Shown: piece after piece, positions 11,307-22,448 of the stretch | Numbering within the stretch: position 1 is the stretch's first letter | Layout of the letters: every line of letters begins with the position of its first letter | DNA from: Antennarius striatus | Taxonomy: Eukaryota > Chordata > Actinopteri > Lophiiformes > Antennariidae | Assembly: GCF_040054535.1 (NCBI RefSeq) | Contig: NC_090782.1 | Coordinates: 24,789,501 to 24,853,500, forward strand | DNA: 64,000 bases | Direction of reading: 5' to 3' | Notes under the pieces: model-generated | Databases searched by the model: none | Told to the model about the DNA's origin: nothing | What the model saw: the letters and a program-made list of their open reading frames with translations, nothing else | Made by a program: the position numbers and the translations under genes

Positions 11307-14300
11307 TCAGGGAAATTTGCCCAGCAGGCGCAGGTGGAAGGAGTGGAGGCGGGCCAGCACCTCCTCCAGGATGAGTGGAGGAGTCAAAACACACAGCCTA
11401 TGAGGGAAGAGATAATAACTTTAACCACACACACCTGCGGCTGTAAATAATGACAGGTGATGACAGTTTCTTTCCTACCTGAGGTGATGATCCAGATACT
11501 CCTGTCCATTCTCACAACCTGGTCCTAAACATACACCTTCCTCCTCCAACAGCCTCTGGCAGTAAAGGACGTCTGCCTCCACCCCCAACAGCTGGAATTA
11601 AAGACATGGTCATGGTTATCGAAAGTTGTTTAGATTAATCCACTGGATTTCTTAACCCTTTGAGGTGTGGTCAGTGCTACTCATATCCCAATGACCATTG
11701 TCAAAACCCATCTGGCTCCTCAACAATGGTTGATGGAGATGTCAAAGGGGGAAAAGCGCTGACCACATCTCACAGGTTTAAAAAGCTGAGACAAGACCAA
11801 CCACCACCACCAGAACTGAAGAAGCCTCTTGGATGAGAGGTGAAACGTCTTCAAGAAACTTTCTTGAAGTCCAGGAGATTGGTTTAAACAAATCTGGATG
11901 ACTGTAAAGACTCCTTTCATGGTCAGCAGATGGGGTCTGAGGTCTGAGCAATTCATCCAATGCTAATGTTAGCTTCGCTGTTTCGTATGGCGGGGGCTGT
12001 GATCACATCAAAATAAAGACGCAGTTATCTCACCGTGGCTTCCTCCATCAGCTGAGGCAGTAAGCGCACTCTAGGGTAAAGAAAGACTCCCGCCATCGCC
12101 GGCTGGCAGCTCATCCCTGCCAGGTCATTTAGAAAGGAACAGGCACGCCGAGCATTCTGGGAAAGAGTTGTCTGAATGTGGAGAATCTCCTGCAAATAAA
12201 AGATTGAAGTCCAATAAAGGCATTGTCACTGTGGGACATCGTTTGAGACTATCAGTTTCTGCTGAGAAGCTGGTATTCTGCGAACCTGTGCGTATGTTTC
12301 ATAGGATGGATCTCCAGGTGAGGGGGGGTTGACCATCACCTCCAAACACAGCTGTGGTGTTGTCGGGGGGCTGTTGCCCCACTGCAATTTCTTTAACTGG
12401 TAACAGACCGCTGGGTCGAGGTTTACTACCTCCATATAACCTCCTCTAAGACCACACCTTAACACAGAGTTACCAAAGTCACTTAAAGGCAAACTTCATC
12501 TCACCAGAAGTTCATAAGTTCATTTTGAGTTCATTTTGAAATTCACTCCGCTTCCTAAAGACATCCCTACGGTCAAATCACCAACCAACACCTTTCTTTC
12601 TTGGTGATGTGTCGGTGATACTCACTCTCCCATGTTGGCGCTCGACATAGAATTGAAGGAGATTAACTCCACAGTTTCTGAGAACTGTTTCCCCATCTTA
12701 AACAGGACCTCCTTATAGGAAATGAACTCCTTGTCTTGTCCATAGACGCTGTCCTGATTCACCTGCAAGAGAGTTTGTGTTAAACCAACGATGACTGAAG
12801 TCGTTGAGATGCGGATTTCTTCGTTTGCCGGTACTCACCTCGTCGATCAAGAGAACAAGACCTTCGGTTGCGGCAAAGCGAATGACTCCCTCTATAGTCT
12901 TCCTGTCTTGCACGTGACCTATGGGCAAACATGAGTGTCAGGTGTTACAGCGGGGCGACCACCTGATGCTCCTGGATGAGGTCTACCTGTGGGGTTTCCA
13001 GGGTTGCTGATGTAAAGAGCTCTGGGGCTGCAGCATCCTCTGGCCGTCCTCAACGCTCGGTGAAGCTCCTTCACATCTAAAGCCCAGCCTCGGTCCTCCA
13101 TCAGCTGATAGGGTACTACCGTCACCCCAAACATGTCCAGCAGCATGGGCAGTGTGTGAGGGCAAGGCACCGGGATCAATACACCCGTCTGGGTCTCCCC
13201 TTCCCCACTGGCCATCAGGTGGACAACCATCTCAATCCAAGGACATACATTTAAATCACTTTCATTCCATCACACAGACATTAGAAGAGCAGCAAAGCTA
13301 CAAAAAACAAAACTAGCACACCGACAAATTCTTCTGAGAACCACTGGACATGATGATGTTTTCTGGGTCTGAGCTCACGCCACCATCTCGCTTCATGATG
13401 AACTGAGCAACGCTTCTCTGGACATCTGGAATGCCGGTGGAGGTTGGAGAGTACGCACCTGGAAAAGTGGACCCGTGTTTTCCTTTTGGCCAAATGCGTT
13501 TCAAGCTTTATAATAACTGTGATTCACTCCCACCGGCGCTACGTCCACCACAGCCATCAAGAAGCTTGTGCACCCTCTGCCTGACATCTGGAGGAAAGGA
13601 CTTTTCTTCAAGAAGCTCCGGATACAAACACCCTGCCAATACCTGGGGCGGGAATGGCTGTGTCAGATTTATGGCCATCGGATTGAGAAAACGATACCCC
13701 CCAATGAAAGTCTGACACACCAACCTGCCGTAAGAATGAGATGGGAGCCATTCCTGTCCTGTGGGGGTCACAGGAGCTGAGGTCAATAACCTTGCTGAAA
13801 GGTTTCTTTGCGCCCTGGGAGGAACATCGAAGCTGTGAGCTCAGGATGGACGCTTCAACCTAGACTACTTTCATTCTTTCAAATAGTATGCAGGGGTATT
13901 GTCTGCCTATGAAGGAAAAATAATTGTTTTGATCTGTGATAAAATAGTTGGCCAGAATTCAGAGGCCGATCCCATTTTATGGTCAGTTACTGAAGCTCAG
14001 ATTCAGGATTTTTTATATATAATCTGACTAACTTCCTTATATTTAAAGATTTGTGAGTAACTTTTACCACTTGACAAACTGTATAATGCAAAACCACATG
14101 GTGGTGAAAACCCCAATCAAACTGGCCCTACTGGTTTTGTAATTGTAAACTAGTTTATTTTAACCTGACGTTGGAAGTGGCTCTTTTAGCTCCGGTTTTG
14201 GCCTTCCTTCATTCATGAGATCCACTTTGGATTGTTAATCCAGTTTTGAGACACTATTAGTTTTGTTATGTCTTTCAATGCTTGGTTTTTGTTTGGAACA

Positions 14301-14703
14301 ACACTCTAGAACCAACGAACTCTAGCTTAGACTTTTTTGAAATTGTAGTACTAGTCGGGAACCCATATGCTATGGTACGCCCCCTTTGGTGAGGCAGAAT
14401 ACTGTCTGCCTCACCGTGAAATACATTAACGACAATATGGAAAATTAAGGTGCATCAGAGACGCGAAGACACAGAAATAGGCACATGCCAAAAACAAGCC
14501 TGAAACCAGCTAGAGAGGGATTGTGTAATCTCACTCTACCAAACTAAAGTGCAGCTATGGTTACGACACCTCAGTATATTCATGTAGATAAACCTGTGAC
14601 TCACCTGCGTGATCTCATCTGTGATGCGCTTTGCCATACTCTGCAGGCTGGTGGGGGCTCTGATCGCCAGCACCCTGGGGTTCACCTCCTGCACACAACT
14701 CAT
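11307..14703 (-). CDS. Alanine aminotransferase-like protein lacking the PLP lysine
   Basis: Homologue of alanine aminotransferase (GPT/GPT2; fold-type I, PLP enzyme). Eleven exons, 5' to 3': 14605-14703, 13725-13814, 13534-13642, 13322-13458, 12987-13230, 12839-12918, 12626-12762, 12286-12457, 12034-12189, 11479-11591, 11307-11397; 1428 nt, 475 aa, canonical splice sites, no stop or frameshift. Collinear ALT motifs include KKPFSKVID, PISFLRQ, RDGGV, GVLIPVP, NPGNPTG, LRGGYMEVVNL and a C-terminal HHLR. Key residues differ: SKGYMGECG of ALT reads S-S-A-N-M-G-E-C-G, so the Schiff-base Lys is Ser294. DEVYQ reads DEVNQ (Asn255). GASDG reads GSQKN (139-143). The Asp of DEV, the Arg of LRGG and the C-terminal Arg remain. 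As read it should not transaminate; it looks like a pseudoenzyme paralogue held open by selection. An in-frame ATG at 14805 could add 34 residues. Fish also have active gpt genes, so no symbol is given. Confidence 0.88.
11700..11960 (-). repeat. Dispersed fish repeat in the ALT-like gene
   Basis: Intronic stretch containing a segment (around 11815-11870: GAAGAAGCCTCTTGGATGAG and following) also present in inverse orientation at about 6365-6430. It looks like a common teleost interspersed repeat; the family was not assigned. Confidence 0.5.
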
Positions 14704-15452
14704 GGCTCTTGTATGAATGTTAAAACATGAATGACGAGCCCAAACAAAAACGCCAAGGCTGCCGCCCACAGGCCACCACCCAGGGAGAGCAGCGAACACG
14801 AACACGAAATATGACTGGAAGCCGATTCCTGCTGAGGTTTCGTGTGTGCAAAATCCTAACGTTCAGGGATGCTGACCATGTGATGCTCAAGGCGTGACTC
14901 CCTTGCATACCCAAAGGACATTTTACCGTACCAACAAATGACTGAGGATTTTTTTTTTTACATCTGCAAACATAAAGGCAGATGTCAGACATCCAGTTTG
15001 AGAAGCATGGTTAGGATGAAGCTGGGTACTTGCTGGCCTTTCCTTTCAAAAATGTTCTTACACAAATGGAGGACGTTGCGGTAACATCGGCCACCGCCAC
15101 CCTTGTCTTGTTTGTTTGCCCAGCAGATCAGGAGTTTTCTATTTAAGGCAGTAGACTGACAATTTTTCAACCACTTGCCCCAACCTGTTCTGCTCCTTTG
15201 GTTTCTCCGACACCGATGGTATGAGGATGTAAGTTCTGGTACAGCCTAATTATATCTTACTGGTTTATTACATGTCTTAGTTACGCCATGATTCTTAACC
15301 AGTCGATAGAATTAGACCAAGCAGAGAGAGATCAACGCCACCATCTCTGCACTGATCTTGGCAGTAACAGAGACTGGACCCGGTCCACGCCTGCCGTTGG
15401 ACGGATGTGTTCCAGAAAGACGGGGCACAGGCGCAGGCCTACATGAAAGAGC

Positions 15453-15458
15453 TTTATT
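15453..15458 (-). terminator. plcg1: Candidate poly(A) signal of PLC-gamma
   Basis: AATAAA on the minus strand about 1.5 kb past the TGA at 16994 and before the ALT-like gene. The stretch 14810-16990 holds no other recognisable gene and is read as 3' UTR plus spacer. Other AATAAA matches exist (for example near 15262), so this is one of several candidates. Confidence 0.4.
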
Positions 15459-16993
15459 ACATGGAAACATTCACAGGATTGGTAATAGGGTAATAACACT
15501 GGACCGTTAGCATAGATATGGAGAGAAAACACAACGTCCTTGAGCCCAGAGGACGACCTTTGCATAGAAGCCCCAACCTGGTGCGCTGTCACACAGGGAG
15601 GGGTGGGGTTGTCTAAGGGAGCTCCAGGTTGACAACATTCATTTCTACATATAGTTACAGCATCTTCTGGCTCCTCCCTTCAGCCATAAATAGAGATCTA
15701 TCCACAGCGGGACAAACTACGGGCAGGTGGAGCCGTGCAGGGGCCCCCCGGGTTTTGGCAGATCCAGGACCAGTCGAGTCACATCTGTTGATTAGCGCCA
15801 GATGATGGGAGCCGGTCCTGGAGGTGAGGAGTCGGAACCAGCAGGTAAGAGCGTTCCACTTGTTCTCCGTGATAGCCCTTGTTTGTTACGCGTGTCCCAT
15901 TACCTGTGCAGGTGCATCCAGTGAAGGAAGTGTCCTTCCTCACTCCTCCTCTGCATCTCAATAAACATATTTAGAGCCCTTTAGAAGGAGTATAAAAAGA
16001 CGTCCAGGTTGTGCTCTCCCAGGTAGACCGTCTGCAATGGTGCCCACTTTCCGCTGGGGGGCGGGAGTTAATGTGATTGCCCCAAAAAAAAAGGAAAAAG
16101 GGGACCTGGTGGGGGTTCAGACGAGCATTTCTTGATCCCTTTTAAAACCCATTTCATGAGTAGAAGTCTGAGCCATGTGTCTGAGCCAGGTGTCTGAGCC
16201 AGGTGAGGTCTGAGCCAGGTGAGGTGACTTCCTCATCCAGTGAGCAGTTTTCCCTTAAAGGGACGGTACTCCACGCAACTCAAAGGCACATACACGATTT
16301 TTTTCTTTTTGCTACGTGTTCCGTCTGTAATCCTATCTGTGAAACCCGAGTTTTCCTCTCCCTAAAGAGCGAAACACGTCAAGACTGAAAGCAACGAACT
16401 TCAGCGTCGTTTCCAGTTATCGATACTTGATCAATATACACTGAAAGGTTCAATGAATATCAAGACTTAGACCTTTTTGTTCTTTGTGAAAGCCAAAACT
16501 ACCAGGTTTAAAACTATGGTTTATCACCGTAATGGCTAATCAATGGATTAACTAGCTCTTAATCTAGTTAATCCGTCGATATTGCTTGTGTTTCCCACAG
16601 TTGAGTGACAATTTCTGATTATATAGCACAAAGAAAAGAAGTGAACCTGCAAGTTAACACTTGAATGATAAATTCATGAATCAAGTTGTCACAGAATAAT
16701 CGATTAAGTGATCGATTATGATAGATTAAATCTTTCCAGGTCCAATCGTGAACATTTCCTCAATGATTGTGTTCTAGCTTAACTTCCATGAGGTTTTAAA
16801 TCCATGAGATGTTTCCTCTCCGCTGTTAGAGAAACTCTGTGCAAGTAAAATCCCACATTTTAGTGTTTTTGTCTCCAGTTAGAGAAGGATTGTCGCCGCT
16901 GTTGGGAGCCTGTTGTCCCCTCAGGTGCCCTGGTGGCAACAAGTGTGAGGCACCGGTTGTGTTGGACTTAGTGCCCTCTTGTGGACGGGAGGT

Positions 16994-17325
16994 TCAGGTA
17001 CGTTTTGTTGCAACCTGCTGCCTCAGCTTCTCCCTTCTCTTCTTCTCCATGAGCCTGGAAGAGCGTAGAAAGTGTGTTATTGTGTGTGTGTATTTTTTTT
17101 GTTAGGCAAAATTTTTGCAAAAGCTTCTCTGATTGGCCACCTGCGGTTTCGGGCCTCCACCAGCTCGCTCAGCTGGTCCTGAGCCGCTCTGAGCTCCTCC
17201 AGACTCTGCTGGTAGCCGAGGTCGCCCGAACCCGACCTCTCCAGGAGCGAGACCCGGTTGGACAGTTCGCTGGTTCGGTCCCGCAGCCGCTGAATGGACA
17301 CGTACAGGTTCTCGTCGTCTTCCTC
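16994..17325 (-). other. plcg1: Coiled-coil C-terminal tail of PLC-gamma
   Basis: The last two exons encode an acidic linker (EEDDENLY), a heptad-rich helix with [20 protein letters not shown] and [19 protein letters not shown], and a basic end ([11 protein letters not shown]). The tail of vertebrate PLC-gamma-2 is likewise helical, with a run of R-L-R and E-L-N residues and a basic R-L-R-E-K-R near the end. The gamma-1 tail is long and disordered. Confidence 0.75.
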
Positions 17326-20300
17326 CTGCAGCCACGTCGAGCAGCCAGTTAATACAGCTGGCCGGATCAGCCAATTAGAAGACGGGAGGACGATTCAGTT
17401 TTATCATGAGGTAGAATCAGGGTTTAGCAGAACCCTGTGGTTCTGGTCTGCATGGGGTCGGGTGGCAGGAGGGTAAAATGAGGATGCCGAAAAATCTCCT
17501 TCCTTTGCAGTTATACCACATTTTACCACTAGGTGACTCAGCGGCTGCTAATGGCATTAAGATGTCACGCTTGAAAATTAGCAATGCTAACTTCAGTAGC
17601 CGTCATGTGTTCAGATCATTTCTGTTATAGGGTGTTTGAGTTAAACAGCTTTCCTGGGACTCCTGGGAACCAGCAGGACCTGACTGGACCTACAAAACCA
17701 GAATCTTACCCGGCCCAACCAGAAGCTCATGACCATGGGGGAAGAAGGTAGTACCTTTCAGGTACTGAAAGCATTCAGGTACCTTTGGTAACTTTCAGGT
17801 ACCTTAGCATTGACGATCTCTATATGGACCAGAAGCGACGCCAACTCCAGCTCTACGCTGTAGCTGTTCCTTAGAGGGACGCTCCTGTAACCTGAAGAAC
17901 ATAAGACAGGTCACAGCCACGCTCCAGACCCCCGCATGGACGCAAGTCTCCAAGGACTCTAACCGACCCGTTCGCAGCAGACGGACCGGGTAGGTCGCCT
18001 GAGCTAGGAAGTTGGGATCGCTGAACATGTCCTCCTCGTAGACGGTGAAGCGCAGGAAAGAGAAGGTGGGGTTGCGGATGTCAAACACAAACTGCTTCTG
18101 CACCCACACGGGATTCAGACCGTTATCAGCTGGGGAGGGTCAGGGGGGAGGAGCCAGTTAGCGAAGAACTTGAACCTTCTGCCCACATTTTACCACGTGG
18201 ATGTAATATCAGTCTTACCTACAACGTCCGTCTTGTACTTGCAGCTGTCGTACTCGGCTCCGCAGATCTCCACCTCCACGAAGGGGCAGACGATGCTGCG
18301 GCCGTTTTTAGGTAAATGTCGAGCTCCCAGCACCTGAAACAGGAGGGATTTGGATCCAACACCAAGAACGTGGGCCAGAATCTTTTTAGTTTTTGTCCCT
18401 TATCTCTGGTCGACTTCAGCTCACCTGTAACTGGATGGTGATTGGCTCCAAACGCAAGGTGTCCTTGTCGAAAGGGTCAAAGACGTCGTCCCTCATGATG
18501 TCAGGCTGAGGAATGAATCCGCTTCCACCTCCAAGCATGAAGAAGGCCTGGTTCAGCTGCATGGGTTTGTCTACACGCAGATAACAGATGGAACCGGTTC
18601 AGGCTCTGGCAAAAACTATTGGACCTCTGAAGACCTCTAGTCTTCCATTAAATACATTCTCTTTAGACTCTTCTGGAGTCCAAAAACCTTCTCATATCAC
18701 ACAATCTATCTCCACCCACAACCTGACCTGGGGTCTGGAAGTTGAGCGCCACCAGCTGGGAGCCACAAAGCCACATGGGCAGCGGGTCGTAGTTGGACGA
18801 ATCAAGCCTTTGTCCTCGAGGATAAATCCTGGAAAGCTGACGGCGGTTGTACTGCAGGAAGCGTTTGCCTTTGGCTCGTGTCGTGAACTTCTCCGCCTTC
18901 GTCTCCGGGAAGGAGGACATGTCCCGGTAACACGCCCTCTCCGTCCCGATCTCTGGAAGCAGCAGCAGCCAATCAAAACACGTCGAAACCGTTGAAACGC
19001 GAAGCCGGAGAAGAGAGAGATGGAGATTCCTTACTGTCCTCGTTGAAGGAGACAGGTCTGCAGTAGACCACCAGATCGGACAGTTCCACCGCGATCTTCT
19101 TCCTCCTCTCCATCTGCTTCTCTTCCTGCATCTGGAAACAATCGGGGACGTGTTAATTTGAAGTGTTCTCTTGCGATATCCCAGCTTCATGTCCCACTGA
19201 CCCGTGCGTCAGCATTCTGCGTCGCCTCCCTGATCTTGTTGACCCAGCTGGTCAAGTCCTCCAGACTGTCAGCTGCTACGTCCAGGTTCTGGACCGGGTG
19301 GGACGACAGGTGCTGGGAGTGGATGGTGCAAACGAACGGCCGGGAATTCTTCCCATCCTTGAGCACCACTGGACACGGAGTGGTTGAGAGGGAGGAAGAG
19401 GGTAAGTTTCCCTCTTGTCTCGGCACCTGTGCCTCAGCACGGCCCCATCATCTACTGGGGTCATCTGAACCTGATCGCCTGTTTGTCTCCAGGACTCACC
19501 TACGTGACAGGTGGGAACGTCGATGAAACCCTTGAGGAACGTTCCCAGAGGACTGTTCTCTGTGGACTGAGACGACAGAAGAATGAAATGATGTGGAAAA
19601 ACAAGACAATCAACGGGTCAACCAATCAGAACTCACAGCTTCATCCAGCTCTCTAATTGGACAGCTGGAAACCTCCTCCACGTAGTTTGCAGGGAACCAC
19701 AGCTGTTTCTTTCCTCCGTAGTCGCCTCGCCACCTAAAGACATGAACATCCTGCCGCATGATGAGCTGTCCAGATTGGGAAGGACCAATCAGAATCGAGG
19801 AAGCACTCACCAGCCGCCCTCCTGTTTGTCCACATTGAGGATGAGCGCCTGTTTGGGGAAGCAGAGCTCGTCTTCCCTCTGAGCCCGGTAGTCGTACAGA
19901 GCTTTAACCGTACACTGAAACACAGCAGCAACAAACACCTCAGGCTTTTCCACATGCTGTTGCTCTCTTCATACACAGGGGGCGCCATCATCAACAATTA
20001 GCTAACAATAACGCCCCCCCCCCCAAAAAAAACAAAAAAAACTATAAAATGTCTCCAGAAGCTGCAAAATCCTCAACTGTCCCCAAATATTCACACATTG
20101 ATCCAACATGCTCTTCACTGCAGCGTCTAAGCTAACAGCTAGCGGGTCAACAAGTTACCATCTGTTGTATCGCCATGACGCTTCAGGAATGTTTCCCATG
20201 TGAATAAACCTGATTTTACCATCAGCAGTGAGGGGAGTTCAGGTAAAGGAGACGGAAAAACGACAAAAGCTGAATTAATTTGTGTCCAGGCTCAACCGAA

Positions 20301-22387
20301 AATAACCATTCAGTTCTGAAGTCCTCTTCATTTTCAATATTTGGTTGATAAAAAAATGTATTTTAATCTTACAAATACATTAAATAGTTTAATATAGTTA
20401 ATTAAAAAATCAAAATTTATGAGCACAAATTGGCGATGTTTACTCTATATTGCGGATGCTTTATTCATGAATTAATGATGAAAAATAAAGCCTTCCTTTT
20501 GGTCATAAACAAATACCCTAATAATTATTTTGTAATAATAATTTTTAAAAAAAAATTTAATTTACCAAATTTACCAGTATGTATGCTCTTCTTCAAGGAT
20601 TAAATTATCAGGATTAAAGTTTACCGTAAACTAATCTGGATTGAAACAATCACGTGAGTCACAAATGAGGCTAAACAGTAGGTATTGGAACTATACATAT
20701 GTATTTTAATATATCATGTTTGTATTCTGATTGTACAGTAACGTGATCTTATGAGCTTTAAACGGTTTTATAGTGATTTTAGAGTCCAGCATTTGTGGAT
20801 GTCGTGAGCTACTACAGGTTGAGTAGTTTTACTCTTCATGATCTTTCAGTGTATTTCAATCCGTCTGGATTATCAACAGTCCTACAGACGGACCTACTTA
20901 CCCGCGCTGTCGGCATCTTATTGGCCTCCACGTAGAAATGCGGAGTACGGACCTCATACAGCGCTCCGTAGTCGAGCTCCTGAGACGACAAATAACAAGG
21001 ATCTCTAGTGTTAAACCGCTTTTAGGGCGTTCCTCTATTACTTTCAAGCACCAGATTCGGATGACGGATGGATCTTTTCATTGTTTTTCATATTTGTGGA
21101 TTTGGGTTTCATCAAGTCTTATTAATGTAGTGACTTTATGGTGATTTGACATCTTGTCTGACTGACCGTGGTCCCCATCCGGTCCAGCGTGTCCTCATTG
21201 ATGGGGTATCGGAGTCTCATTTTGCGGTAAAGAGGATGTTTTTCGTAGTAGCTCACGAGGTCAACGAGACTCTCAAACTCCGCCGAACTTCCCAACATGA
21301 AGAGTCGACCTTCCTGCTGGATGCGACAGTGCTTGATCTTCCCCTCCGCCCTACGAACAAACGGACACGGATAACCACCCTTGATCACGTGAAGAAAGGG
21401 GCTTTAAAAAGTTGTCATTCTGAGAAGGACACCGGGTTGACTTTTCTACCTGAAGGAAATGGCGTACGAGTTGTGTTCGCTGCGCTTTCGCACCAAGAAG
21501 GCGCCGTCTCTGGGAACACGCATGAGCATGTGTTCAGCCTGAACACGGGACAGACTGGAGTGGTACCACCTGGAAAAACGGACGACAACATGTTTCACTT
21601 CTTCACGCCCATTCGATTCCGATGCGACTGGTTGCGTTGGGACCCTGATGACCCACTCTCGGCTCTCGTGGGCGTTGGGTTGCGGTACGGGGCTCCCCAG
21701 CCTCATCTCGAACTCGTTGCAGCGCAGCGGCGTGTCTCTGTAGTGGCAGATGAGGCGGTAGAGGCTGTCGAACACCAGGTTGTCGGTCAGGTAGAAACGG
21801 GTTGAGCCTGACTCCTGACGGGAATGGATCCTGCAATGCTGGACTCGACCTGAACGCCTGAGGGACGAGGAACAGGACGGAATCGAAGAAAGTTCACCAA
21901 AGTTCCCCGACACCACCTTAGATACCCAACGTCAACAATATCCCTTCATATCTTTTCTTTGCTTTGCCTCATCTTGACACTGACCAGAACGAGAGGGTGT
22001 AGTCTCCGACGAACGTCTCGCTGTCTCGAACCAGGAAGGTGGCGTCTTTGGCCCCGCCCTCGCAGTACTCCTGCAGGAGCTTCTCGGCCACCTGTCGACC
22101 ATCGCGACCCCCGCCCAGCTTCCCGTGGAACCAGCGCTCAGCGCAGTGCTGCTCGTTGTTGTTACACTCCTGACCAATCACAAGAAAGAGTGGCGAAATG
22201 AAAAACAAACAAACCCCGCACCCATCGATATCTACCATCACCTCCCCCACCTCCATTCCTTCATCGTCTTCCTCGTCGTCAGCGGTCTGATAGTGGGACG
22301 TCTCCTCTGAGTAGTATATCTTATTACTGGTCAGGACAAAATAGTGAGGAGTCCACGTCTACAATTCACACAGAAACACAATCAGTA

Positions 22388-22448
<61 letters not shown>

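Noticed and set aside
12286-12457. ACC synthase-like (ACCS) identity for the aminotransferase gene
   Set aside because: GVLIPVP, NPGNPTGHVQDRKTIE and LRGGYMEVVNLDP align with alanine aminotransferase, not the ACC synthase family.
21146-21805. 219-codon plus-strand frame
   Set aside because: Antisense to PLC-gamma SH2 exons, whose spliced minus-strand frame explains the sequence.
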